Of a stretch of DNA of 64,000 nucleotides, positions 55,095 to 63,189 are shown piece after piece. Where the stretch lies: assembly GCF_900604335.1 (NCBI RefSeq), contig NZ_UWOD01000001.1:372001-436000 (forward strand). Reading direction: 5' to 3'. The notes beneath the pieces are model-generated. The model made no database searches and was not told the origin of the DNA. It was given only the letters and a program-made list of their open reading frames with translations. The stretch is from Intestinibacillus sp. Marseille-P6563. GTDB taxonomy: Bacteria > Bacillota > Clostridia > Oscillospirales > Butyricicoccaceae. The position numbers and the translations under genes are program-made. Positions within the stretch are counted from its first letter, which is position 1. Every line of letters begins with the position of its first letter.

Positions 55095-56408
55095 ATGAAA
55101 AAATCTTTCCAAAGCCCGTATTTTAAATGGGGGCTGACTGCTTTTATCGTCATTGTTGCCTGCATCTGCTTCTTTTTCTCGATTTTTAAGATGCAGGGCC
55201 TTTTTTTGGCAATCCAAAACTTTATCGGCATTTTGAAACCGTTCATCTATGGCGCAGTTGTCGCCTACTTCATGCTGCCGGTCTATAATCTGCTGGTGCG
55301 CAAACTGCATCCGCTGTTCAAACGGGTGTTCAAATCCCCCAAGCGCGCCTCGTCTTGGACAAAAATGATTTCCAGTATCGCCAGCGTATTTTTGCTGCTC
55401 GCTCTGATCAGTGCACTGCTGTCCATGGTCTTGCCGCAGCTGGCGACCAGTATTTTTAGTCTGAGTAACTCGCTTCCGGAGTACATGAACGAAGTACCGG
55501 CGTGGCTGGAAAATCTGCTCAAAGATAGTCCCGGCATTCGTGATAACTTCATGAAGCTCTATGTGCAGTTTTCCGACTGGATGCTCGACTGGATGAAGGA
55601 TGACATGTTGCCCAAGCTGATCGGCGTCATGGGCGGCGGCTTGCTGGGCACGCTGACCATGCTCAAGAATGTTGTCGTGGGCATCATCATTGCGATCTAT
55701 ATGCTGTGCAGCAAAGATTTGTTTGCCGCCCAGACCAAAAAACTCGCATACAGCATATTCAGCACCGAGCACGCCAACCTGTTTATCAAAAACATGCGGT
55801 TTATCCACCATGTGTTTGGCGGGTTCATCACCGGCAAACTGCTCGACTCGCTGATTATCGGCATGATTACCTTTGTGGCCATGAATCTGCTCAATATGCC
55901 GTACATTGTGCTCATCAGCGTGGTGATTGGCGTGACCAACTTTATTCCGTTCTTTGGCCCGTTCATTGGCGCCATTCCCTGCTCGCTGCTGGTGCTGATG
56001 ATCGATCCCATCCAGTGCATCTACTTCATTCTCTTTATTCTGATTCTTCAGCAGTTTGACGGCAATATTCTGGGTCCCAAAATTTTGGGCGACTCGACCG
56101 GCTTGTCCAGCTTCTGGGTCATGTTTGCGATTTTGGTGGCCGGCGGTCTGTTTGGCTTTGTCGGCATGGTCATTGGCGTACCGCTCTTTGCCGTGCTGTA
56201 CAGCCTGATTTCCAGCCTGGCCCATCGCTCTTTGCAGGACAAAGATCTTCCTACCCAGACCGTGCGGTATTTCCATGTGGATTATATCGATCCGGAAACC
56301 CATCGCCCGGTGCCCTTCCCCACGGAAAAGCCCTCGGAAGAAACTGGCGTATCCCTAAAGCGAAAGCCGCGCCGCTCCCGCCGGTCGGATGAGGAGAAAA
56401 AGAAATGA
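55095..56408 (+). CDS. AI-2E/PerM family transporter
   Basis: This 437-residue permease-like protein has about eight membrane segments, including FIKPF-type GILKPFIYGAVVAYFMLPVY near the N-terminus and FGPFIGAIPCSLLVLM in the C-terminal half. Members export signals such as AI-2 or act as ion antiporters; the substrate here is unknown. The last 45 residues are hydrophilic and end in a Lys/Arg-rich tail. It overlaps the next gene by four bases (ATGA). Confidence 0.88.
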   Translation: MKKSFQSPYFKWGLTAFIVIVACICFFFSIFKMQGLFLAIQNFIGILKPFIYGAVVAYFMLPVYNLLVRKLHPLFKRVFKSPKRASSWTKMISSIASVFLLLALISALLSMVLPQLATSIFSLSNSLPEYMNEVPAWLENLLKDSPGIRDNFMKLYVQFSDWMLDWMKDDMLPKLIGVMGGGLLGTLTMLKNVVVGIIIAIYMLCSKDLFAAQTKKLAYSIFSTEHANLFIKNMRFIHHVFGGFITGKLLDSLIIGMITFVAMNLLNMPYIVLISVVIGVTNFIPFFGPFIGAIPCSLLVLMIDPIQCIYFILFILILQQFDGNILGPKILGDSTGLSSFWVMFAILVAGGLFGFVGMVIGVPLFAVLYSLISSLAHRSLQDKDLPTQTVRYFHVDYIDPETHRPVPFPTEKPSEETGVSLKRKPRRSRRSDEEKKK

Positions 56409-56914
56409 AATCCCTGCTTGCCTGGGTCCCCGCAGCGCTCCTGCTGCTGTTTGGGATCGGCCGGACGATTGCAGCCCCGGAGCAGCCACTTCCCACGGAG
56501 CCAATCCCCGTACAAATGACGGTGGGGCAAAGTGTAGAGATCACCTTTGACCAGGCCCCGGATGCCGGAGACGGATACAGCAGCGACCCTTCGATCGTGG
56601 AGATACAGAAGCATGCTCAAAAGGATGAGCAGGCCGTATACGAGCTGACCGCCCATGCGGTCGGCTCGGCTTCCATCGCCTGCACGACTGAAGGCTCTCC
56701 CTCATACGCAATCAGTGTGGTGGCACCGGAGGAACCGCCGGTCCCTGCGGCAACCAGCGGAGCATATGTTGCCAGCAAATCGGGCAGCAAATACCATCTG
56801 CCGTCTTGTTCCTCTGCCAAGCAGATCAAGACCGAAAATCAGGTGTTTTTCCAAACGCCGCAGCAAGCCGAAGAACAGGGGTATGCCCCCTGCGCCCGCT
56901 GTCTGGGCGCATAA
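56405..56914 (+). CDS. Secreted protein with C-terminal Ada-like metal-binding motif
   Basis: This is a 169-residue protein with an N-terminal signal peptide or anchor (residues 4-22), a beta-rich middle resembling chagasin-like or Ig-like domains (VGQSVEITFDQAP, SDPSIVEIQK), and a C-terminal segment VASKSGSKYHLPSCSSAKQI then GYAPCARCLGA. The C...C..C arrangement with GY.PC..C is found in Ada-type zinc-binding modules of secreted proteins. Function is unknown. It is translationally coupled to the upstream permease gene, so the two may work together at the membrane. Confidence 0.65.
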   Translation: MKSLLAWVPAALLLLFGIGRTIAAPEQPLPTEPIPVQMTVGQSVEITFDQAPDAGDGYSSDPSIVEIQKHAQKDEQAVYELTAHAVGSASIACTTEGSPSYAISVVAPEEPPVPAATSGAYVASKSGSKYHLPSCSSAKQIKTENQVFFQTPQQAEEQGYAPCARCLGA

Positions 56915-57027
56915 AAAAAGAGCCCTCCATTCCCCGCCTCCTAATAAGAAAACATGAGAGAGTCCAGTAAAATCAATGTTTTCAGAGGCAAGGAACACGA
57001 TGTGAAGTCAAAAAATCAAATACTGGC

Positions 57028-57068
57028 AGGAAAAGGGTGCTGATGTGAAATATCAGCACCCTTTTCCT
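57028..57068 (+). terminator. Intrinsic terminator, first of two
   Basis: AGGAAAAGGGTGCTGAT pairs with ATCAGCACCCTTTTCCT around a seven-base loop. It separates the chromosomal genes from the conjugative element. Confidence 0.75.
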
Positions 57069-57074
57069 GTCCCA

Positions 57075-57105
57075 AACGCCATAGGAAATCCTATGGCGTT
57101 TTTTA
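57075..57105 (+). terminator. Intrinsic terminator, second of two
   Basis: AACGCCATAGGA pairs with TCCTATGGCGTTTTTT around a two-base loop. Between here and 57285 I see no gene; the stretch is the leader of the rep gene and may contain the element's boundary. Confidence 0.8.
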
Positions 57106-57285
57106 CTTTCCATCAAGTACACGGAAAATTGTATTGAAAGGGGTGAGAAATCGAAGGTATTTCTTCATGTAGGAAATGCAAATTAAGTGTCCATAGGTTT
57201 TCCCACATAGAGAAGCAGGTGGGCACAGAATTGAATTTTCCCCGAAAACGAACACTTTTCCAGACCGCCGGAGGGAGGTGAGATT

Positions 57286-58185
57286 ATGGCGGTATTTCGC
57301 ATTGAGAAAACCCGTGACTACACGGTGATGGCAAACCACCATCCGCGGAACACGGCGCTGTCGCTGAAAGCGAAGGGGCTGCTGTCCCTCATGTTGTCCT
57401 TGCCGGAGGATTGGGATTACACCACCAAAGGTCTTGCACGGATATGCCGGGATGGAGTGGACAGCATTTGCGCTACGGTCCGGGAGCTGGAGGATGCGGG
57501 GTACATTATTCGTGAAAGAGTCCGTAACGCCAACGGACGGCTCGGCAGCATCGAGTACACGATTTTGGAGCAGCCCAGGCCGCCGGAACCTAAACCGGGA
57601 AAACCTGAACGGGAAAATCCAGTTCAGGTAAAACCAGTCTTGGATTCTCCTGCCTTGGGAAAACCTGAACAGGAAAAACCCGCACAATTAAATACTAAAG
57701 TATCAAGTAAACAAGGATCAAAAACTGATTCATTAAGTACAGAAGGATCAAATCCTATCCAATCAATCCCCCAAACCCCCGCAGGGGGCAGACGGACTGG
57801 ACGGGACTGGATGCAGGAGCGAGAGAACTATCGGGAACTGATTTTGGAGAATATCGAGTATGACTATCTATGCCGGGATGACCGGCTGGACCGGGATATG
57901 CTGAATGAATTGGTTGAGCTCATGGTGGATACCGTCTGTTCCCGCAGGGAGACGATCCGCATTGCCGGGGACGACTATCCGGCGGAGGTGGTCAAATCCC
58001 GGTTCCTGAAGCTGAACAGTTCCCACATCGAGTATGTGCTGGATCGTATGCGGGAGAACACCACCTATGTCCGCAATATCAAGAAATATCTGCTGGCTGC
58101 CCTGTATAACGCCCCGGCCACCATCGACAGCTACTATGCGTCCCTGGTGAACCACGATCTGTACGGCAGCGGAGAAAGGAGATGA
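57286..58185 (+). CDS. RepA-like helix-turn-helix replication/element protein (DUF6017 type)
   Basis: This is a 299-residue protein: an N-terminal winged helix (residues 1-85; NTALSLKAKGLLSLMLSLPE, TVRELEDAGYIIRERVRNAN), a Pro/Lys-rich linker (95-160) and a conserved C-terminal domain (170-295; YDYLCRDDRLDRDMLNELVE, HIEYVLDRMRENT). This layout is that of replication-initiator-like proteins opening the conjugation module of Clostridia ICEs. GGAGGGAGG precedes the ATG. It is followed by pcfB six bases on. Confidence 0.85.
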   Translation: MAVFRIEKTRDYTVMANHHPRNTALSLKAKGLLSLMLSLPEDWDYTTKGLARICRDGVDSICATVRELEDAGYIIRERVRNANGRLGSIEYTILEQPRPPEPKPGKPERENPVQVKPVLDSPALGKPEQEKPAQLNTKVSSKQGSKTDSLSTEGSNPIQSIPQTPAGGRRTGRDWMQERENYRELILENIEYDYLCRDDRLDRDMLNELVELMVDTVCSRRETIRIAGDDYPAEVVKSRFLKLNSSHIEYVLDRMRENTTYVRNIKKYLLAALYNAPATIDSYYASLVNHDLYGSGERR

Positions 58186-58191
58186 TGACTT

Positions 58192-58680
58192 ATGCAGGAA
58201 GAAGTCACCCAGCGCACCGTTGCCCTCTGCGTGGAGGCCACCAGGCTCTCCGCCGGGATGCTGCAACAGGCCATGAAAAAAGTGCTGGACGAGATGCAGA
58301 AAGGAGTAACCGGCCACAAGACCAAGCTGCACCACGGCAAGCAGACCCTCCGACAGCTTATGAAGCACAACACCGGCGTTTCCAACATCGAGATCACCGA
58401 CCAGAACATCCGGGCCTTTTCCGCCACCGCCAAGAAGTACGGCATTGACTTTGCTCTGAAAAAGGACACCAGCGGCGAGATACCCCGCTACCTGGTGTTC
58501 TTCAAGGGCCGGGATGCCGACGTCATCACGGCGGCCTTCCGGGAGTTCTCCGCAAAGAACCTGGAGAAAGAGAAAAAGCCCTCCATCCGCAAGGCGCTGG
58601 ACCAGGCGAAACAACAGGCCAAAGCCCAGCATCGCCAGCGGGAGAAGGTCAAAACTAAAGACCGGGGTGTGGAATTATGA
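58192..58680 (+). CDS. pcfB: PcfB family conjugation accessory protein
   Basis: This 162-residue protein matches PcfB/DUF3801: VEATRLSAGMLQQAMKKVL, HHGKQTLRQLMKHN and the mid-domain FSATAKKYGIDFALKKD, with a Lys/Gln-rich C-terminus. PcfB helps relaxosome processing in enterococcal conjugation and is always next to a coupling protein gene. It overlaps virD4 by four bases. Confidence 0.88.
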   Translation: MQEEVTQRTVALCVEATRLSAGMLQQAMKKVLDEMQKGVTGHKTKLHHGKQTLRQLMKHNTGVSNIEITDQNIRAFSATAKKYGIDFALKKDTSGEIPRYLVFFKGRDADVITAAFREFSAKNLEKEKKPSIRKALDQAKQQAKAQHRQREKVKTKDRGVEL

Positions 58681-60275
58681 CCGACACCTGGAAAAAAGCC
58701 CTCATTCTCAACCTCCCGTATCTGCTGTTCGTATATCTCTTTGATAAGCTCTGCCAGGCGGTGCGCCTTGCGCCCGGCCTTGACGCCTCTGAAAAGTTCC
58801 TGCATTTGAGTCAGGGCTTTACGGAGGCGTTTTCTTCTGGGCTGCCCAGTCTGCATCCGCTGGACCTGCTGGTGGGTATCGCCGGGGCGGTCATTGTTCG
58901 GCTGGCGGTGTACGCCAAAGGAAAAAACGCTCGCAAATATCGCAAGGGCATCGAGTACGGCAGCGCCCGATGGGGCACGGCGGCCGATATTGCCCCCTAT
59001 GTCGATCCGGTCCCCGACTGGAACATCCCTCTTACCCAGACGGAAAAGCTCACCATGTCCAGCCGCCCAAAAAACCCCAAGTACGCCCGGAACAAAAACA
59101 TTCTGGTCATCGGCGGAAGCGGCAGCGGCAAGACCCGGTTCTTCGTCAAACCCTCTCTCATGCAGATGCACAGTTCCTATGTGGTCACCGATCCCAAAGG
59201 ACAGCTTTTGTCCGAGGTGGGGACCATGCTGCGCCGGGGCGCCCCCAAGCTGGACGAGAACGGAAAGCCCATGCGGGACGTCCGCGGGAAAGTCATCTAT
59301 GAGCCGTACCGCATCAAGGTTCTCAACACCATCAACTTCAAAAAAAGCATGAAATACAACCCCTTCGCCTACATCCGCAGCGAAAAGGATATTTTGAAGC
59401 TGGTCAATGTCATCATTGCCAACACCAAAGGCGACGGAGAAAAATCCTCCGAGGATTTTTGGGTCAAAGCAGAGCGGCTTTTGTACTGCGCCCTGATCGG
59501 GTATATCTGGTACGAGGCGGAGCCGGAGGAAAAGAACTTTCTCACGCTGCTGGAGCTCATCAACGCATCGGAGGCCAGAGAGGACGACGAAGAATTTCAA
59601 AGCCCCGTTGACCTGCTCTTTGCCAAGCTGGAGAAGGAGCACCCGGACCACTTTGCTGTGAAGCAGTACCGTAAATTCAAGTTGGCCGCCGGCAAGACCC
59701 TGAAATCCATCCTGATTAGCTGCGGTGCCCGCCTTGCCCCCTTCGATATTGCGGAGCTGCGGGAGATCATGTCGGACGACGAACTGGAGCTGGACACCCT
59801 GGGCGACCGGAAAACGGCGCTGTTCCTCATTATGAGCGACACGGACACCACCTTCAACTTCGTCATCGCCATGCTGCAAAGCCAGCTATTCAACCTCCTT
59901 TGCGACAAGGCAGACGACGTGTACGGCGGCAGGCTGCCCGTCCATGTGCGGTGCCTCCTGGACGAGTTCGCCAACATCGGACAGATACCGAACTTTGACA
60001 AGCTGATTGCCACTATCCGGAGCCGGGAAATCTCGGCTTCTATCATTTTGCAGTCCCAAAGCCAGTTAAAGACCATCTACAAGGACGCCGCAGACACCAT
60101 TGTGGGCAACTGCGACACCACCTTGTTTTTGGGTGGCAAGGAGAAATCCACCCTGAAAGAAATCTCGGAGCTGCTGGGCAAGGAGACCATCGACAGCTTC
60201 AATCAATCCGAGAACCGGGGCAGCCAGATTTCCCACGGCCTCAACTATCAGAAATTAGGAAAGATTAACTATTAA
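58677..60275 (+). pseudogene. VirD4/TraG-like coupling protein, truncated at IS110 element
   Basis: A 532-residue frame has N-terminal membrane segments (residues 8-85), Walker A GGSGSGKTRFFVKPSL and Walker B region LLDEFANIGQIPNFDK followed by TIRSREISASI. It ends abnormally: SHGLNYQKLGK-INY-stop, whereas family members continue for about 60-70 residues after QKLGK. The break coincides with the edge of the IS110-family element. No virD4 continuation is seen on the far side, so a deletion or rearrangement followed. A coupling protein lacking its C-terminus is probably inactive. Confidence 0.85.
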
Positions 60276-60380
60276 AAGTCAACCCCAAAAATGAATGGTG
60301 GTGGTGAAAAGAGATAGTTCAAGAAAGGTATAGCAAAGCAGAGGTCCGTAGGGACCCCGGCGTAGGCTAACAAGATGGAA

Positions 60381-61562
60381 TTAGGCCGCCAAGCTGCAAT
60401 AAGGCTGTCTGGATCTTTCCAGGGCAAACAGCAGACGAACTAACTTTTTGGTGGCATGAGAAAGTGCGACATTGTAGTGTTTGCCTTCATCTCTTTTCTT
60501 AGCAAGGTAAGCAGCAAAGGTTGGGTCCCAGTGACAGACATACTTGGCTGCGTTGTAAAGAGCGTAGCGTAAGTATCGAGAGCCACGCTTCTCCATGTGG
60601 GGATAGCAATTTTTGAGCTGCCCGGACTGGTAAGTAGAAGGCGACATTCCGGCGTAGGCCAATAATTTGTCCGGCGACTCAAACCGAGAGAAGTCGCCGA
60701 TTTCAGCAAGAATCATGGCAGCCATACGAAAGCCCATGCCAGGGATAGTTATAATGGGAGACTGTATCTTGTCCATCATTGTCTCAATTTCAGCCTCGAT
60801 TTCAGCGATCTCAGCATCCAATTCACGGATAAGCCGGATGGTATGTTGCAATTCCAGGGATTTGGCAGGCATACAGGACCCAACAGAATTCTGAGCAGCG
60901 CTCCGGATAGTAACAGCCATATCCCGACCGTAGCGACCTTTGGAGGCGTTTCCCAAAAGGGTTTTGAGCCTTGTCAGGTGTGCCTTGGCAATCTGTTTGG
61001 AACCTGGAAACTCTTCCAGCAGAGCGTAGACAGTCGCCAAATGGAGAGAGGACACCAGCTTCTCCAGTTCAGGGAAGAGAATGCAAACCAGTCTGGAAAT
61101 TGAGCTTTTCAGCTTTGCTCGTTCTTTCACCTTGTCAAAACGGTATCTGGTGAGTGACTTTAGTTCCTCGTTGTGATATGCTGTATTCGTGTAGGGTTTG
61201 AGGCCCACATCGGATAACAGCATAGCAGCAATGGTTCGAGCATCTACACGGTCGGTCTTGGTCTTTCGCAGGCTGAGACTTTTCCGGTAGAGGTTCGTGC
61301 GTAGGGGATTCAAGACATAGGTGGCCAGACCGTTGTCCAGAAGAAACCCAAGAATGTTGTAGCTGTAATGCCCGGTTGCCTCAAGCCCTACTTTTATTTT
61401 GTCCTGCGGTGTAGTACAAGCTCGAATTTTTTCCAGTAGAGCATCAAAACCGTCCATGTTGTTAGGGATAGTAAAAACATCCGCCAGGACTTCACCCTCT
61501 GAGCTTACAATGAAGCAATCATGCTTGTTTTTTGAGACATCAATGCCAACAGAAACTACCAT
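60381..61562 (-). CDS. IS110-family transposase/recombinase (DEDD plus serine)
   Basis: This is a 393-residue recombinase with an N-terminal RuvC-like DEDD domain (Asp8 in GIDVSKNKHD, Glu61 in GLEATGHYSY, Asp104 and Asp107 in TKTDRVDARTIA). A central coiled coil (about 235-268) and the C-terminal Transposase_20 domain follow (PGMGFRMAAMILAEIGDFSR, LLAYAGMSPSTYQSGQ), where the catalytic serine lies. All key residues are present, so it is probably active. IS110 enzymes work with an element-encoded bridge RNA that selects target and donor. Confidence 0.95.
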   Translation of the reverse strand: MVVSVGIDVSKNKHDCFIVSSEGEVLADVFTIPNNMDGFDALLEKIRACTTPQDKIKVGLEATGHYSYNILGFLLDNGLATYVLNPLRTNLYRKSLSLRKTKTDRVDARTIAAMLLSDVGLKPYTNTAYHNEELKSLTRYRFDKVKERAKLKSSISRLVCILFPELEKLVSSLHLATVYALLEEFPGSKQIAKAHLTRLKTLLGNASKGRYGRDMAVTIRSAAQNSVGSCMPAKSLELQHTIRLIRELDAEIAEIEAEIETMMDKIQSPIITIPGMGFRMAAMILAEIGDFSRFESPDKLLAYAGMSPSTYQSGQLKNCYPHMEKRGSRYLRYALYNAAKYVCHWDPTFAAYLAKKRDEGKHYNVALSHATKKLVRLLFALERSRQPYCSLAA

Positions 61563-61760
61563 AACAAATACCTCCAGAGAAAATATGTGATGCTGTATCC
61601 ACAGTACACCTTACTTTTGTAGCCTTGTTCCACATAAACCGTCTGGCGGTATTTAACTGATTAACAAAATTGTAAGGGGCTGTGGTTGGAACCTTTCGTG
61701 AACCATCTTGTGGTAGGAGCCGCCAACCAATCCACAGCATCCCTTACAGTGTAGCACAGC
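61563..61760 (-). ncRNA. Structured 5' non-coding region of IS110 element, candidate bridge RNA
   Basis: Upstream of the transposase the minus strand can form a long hairpin: TGTAAGGG, GCTGTGG and TTGG (61727-61748) pair with CCAA, CCACAGC and CCCTTACA (61671-61689) in register, enclosing about 37 bases with a further ACCA/TGGT stem. A second small hairpin (ACCG/CGGT) lies nearer the gene. In the IS110 group the bridge RNA is encoded in this position. The RNA ends and guide loops cannot be fixed from sequence alone. Confidence 0.5.
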
Positions 61761-61800
61761 CCTTGGAGAGGGGCTCTAATAACTACTACTCTATAATACA

Positions 61801-61906
61801 AGGATATGCCATACTTGTTGGTGAAGAGTTCAGCTGCCTTGGATTTGACATGAACGGGGACACGAACAGCTGGATTCGGAGAAAAATCGAATACAGGAGG
61901 TCGCTT
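61801..61906. other. Junction between IS110 element and tnpV
   Basis: No gene is recognised. An open plus-strand frame runs into tnpV (ILVGEEFSCLGFDMNGDTNS), but it has no family match that I know. A TATAAT-like box lies at 61791-61797. The missing virD4 end is not here. Confidence 0.4.
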
Positions 61907-62299
61907 ATGGAACACTTACCGAAGAAAACCTGTCAAAACGGCATCAGCTATGCGCTGGTCGGTGACTACTATATCCCCGACTTACAGCTGCCGGAGGAAA
62001 GCCGCCCCATTGGGATTTGGGGTCGTATGCACAAAGCCTATCTGGAGCAGTGCCATCCAGTCCGGTATAATGACCTGATCTTGACCGGCAAACTCTGGAC
62101 ATATCTGAGCGATTTGAACGAGCAGGCACAGAACCGGCTGGATTGTATCATTGCCCAGATGAAAGAAGTTGAGGGAATCACAGAGGAATTGAAAGCCCAA
62201 GATCAGATGGCATGGGTCGGAGCCATGAACAGCATCCGAAACCGTGCGGAGGAAATTGTCCGTCACGAACTGATCTATAATACAAAAGAGGTGCTGTGA
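61907..62299 (+). CDS. TnpV family transposon-encoded protein
   Basis: This is a 130-residue protein with the TnpV pattern: a start KTCQNGISYALVGDYYIPDL, the RPIGIWGRMHKAYLEQCHP centre, TGKLWTYLSDLNEQAQ and a C-terminal helical part ending IRNRAEEIVRHELIYN. TnpV proteins ride in Tn4451-like and related Clostridia elements; their role is unknown. ACAGGAGG precedes the ATG at 61907. The next gene follows after one base. Confidence 0.85.
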   Translation: MEHLPKKTCQNGISYALVGDYYIPDLQLPEESRPIGIWGRMHKAYLEQCHPVRYNDLILTGKLWTYLSDLNEQAQNRLDCIIAQMKEVEGITEELKAQDQMAWVGAMNSIRNRAEEIVRHELIYNTKEVL

Positions 62300-62300
62300 G

Positions 62301-62585
62301 ATGGTGTTAGATGACTTATATTGTGGTAATATCTACCCCGCAGAACAAGTAGTTCCTCATGAAAAAGAATACCGCAAGCTACATAGGCACACCGGAGAGC
62401 TGCTTACCGAGTTAGAGGAAAAACTTTCTAAAGAGCAGATGGAGCTGGTCAACCAGTTTCACACTCATGTGATTGATGTTCACTGTATGGAGTTAGAAGC
62501 ACACTTTCAGTACGGATTTTCTTTGGGGGTAATGCTGATGCAAGAAGTCTATGCGCTTTTGGAAAACGACAAGGACAATTATTGA
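62301..62585 (+). CDS. DUF6809-like small element protein
   Basis: This is a 94-residue acidic, helical protein beginning LDDLYCGNIYPAEQVVP, with a helical middle (ELLTELEEKLSKEQMELVNQ) and FQYGFSLGVMLMQEVYALL near the end. This matches small DUF6809 proteins that accompany tnpV in Clostridia elements; function unknown. GAGGTG stands eight bases before the ATG, and it is translationally linked to tnpV. Confidence 0.75.
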   Translation: MVLDDLYCGNIYPAEQVVPHEKEYRKLHRHTGELLTELEEKLSKEQMELVNQFHTHVIDVHCMELEAHFQYGFSLGVMLMQEVYALLENDKDNY

Positions 62586-62611
62586 AAACATCTTGATGTG
62601 TAAACCAATAA

Positions 62612-62660
62612 GAAAATCAAGGAGCCGTTCTTTCAACATAGAAGGACGGCTCTATTTTGT
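62612..62660 (+). terminator. Terminator after DUF6809-like gene
   Basis: GAGCCGTTCTT (62622-62632) pairs with AAGGACGGCTC (62642-62652), followed by TATTTTGTT. Confidence 0.75.
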
Positions 62661-62674
62661 TAATCAAAGTTCCG

Positions 62675-62703
62675 TTGAAATTATCACGAGTTCGTGATAT
62701 ACT
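62675..62703 (+). promoter_or_regulatory. xre promoter with perfect palindromic operator
   Basis: TTGAAA (62675-62680) and TATACT (62698-62703) are 17 bases apart. The perfect inverted repeat TATCACGA-GT-TCGTGATA (62682-62699) fills the spacer and touches the -10 box, the classic layout for autorepression by a small HTH protein. Confidence 0.75.
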
Positions 62704-62744
62704 TAATAAACACCTACAAGCCAGTAAAAGACCGGAGGATGCTT

Positions 62745-62957
62745 ATGGCAGTTCAGTATAATAAGCTATTTAAGATGATGATCGACCGGAAAATGACCAA
62801 TAATCAGTTGGCTAAACAAGCAGGAATCAGTTTGAACATTATTACCCGTCTGAAGCGGGATGAATATATTGCCATGCAGACCATTGAGAAAATCTGTATT
62901 GCTCTGGACTGCGGTGTAGATGATATTCTTGAGTTTATCCCGGAGTCCCAACAATGA
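62745..62957 (+). CDS. Small XRE-type HTH regulator
   Basis: This is a 70-residue Cro/CI-fold protein with the helix-turn-helix MTNNQLAKQAGISLNIITRL and the family ending LDCGVDDILEFIPE. CCGGAGGA lies four to ten bases before the ATG at 62745. It probably represses its own promoter through the palindrome just upstream, and thereby the following genes of this cargo segment. Confidence 0.9.
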   Translation: MAVQYNKLFKMMIDRKMTNNQLAKQAGISLNIITRLKRDEYIAMQTIEKICIALDCGVDDILEFIPESQQ

Positions 62958-62987
62958 GTTGCCATAATGATAGTGAGGAGGCGTATC

Positions 62988-63169
62988 ATGCAATTTGAAG
63001 AAAAACTGGATGTGATCGAAGAAGATATTGCTCAATACAGCCGTGAACTGCTTGATATCCTTCTAAAAGACAGAACGACAAACATCTATTTATCAATTGG
63101 TACTACGGCAAGGAAGCCAGTGATATAAAGAGCGTTAACGCCAACAAATACATTAATATCGGACATTAA
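62988..63169 (+). pseudogene. DNA methylase N-terminal remnant
   Basis: An ATG with GAGGAGG upstream opens a frame reading MQFEEKLDVIEEDIAQY, SRELLDILLKDRTT, which is the N-terminus typical of ICE-borne adenine/cytosine DNA methylases. The expected following region is absent: the frame ends at 63128, and the neighbouring frame continues KHLFINWYYGKEASDIKS to 63169 without methylase motifs. Most of the gene has been replaced or deleted, probably when the next cargo gene was acquired. Confidence 0.55.
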
Positions 63170-63189
63170 ATTGTCAGGAGGAATTTAGC

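Larger units (their letters stand above)
60266..61800 (-). mobile_element. IS110-family insertion element (ends approximate)
   Basis: The element contains one transposase gene on the minus strand, about 105 bases of 3' non-coding sequence beside the virD4 break, and roughly 200 bases of structured 5' non-coding sequence. The right-hand end is set by the loss of virD4 homology at about 60266. The other end is uncertain (somewhere past 61750), because IS110 elements lack clear terminal repeats. Confidence 0.7.

Noticed and set aside
61682-61906. Longer tnpV protein starting inside the IS110 element
   Set aside because: The extra N-terminal part overlaps the structured non-coding region and lacks family similarity; the ATG at 61907 has a clear ribosome-binding site and matches TnpV.
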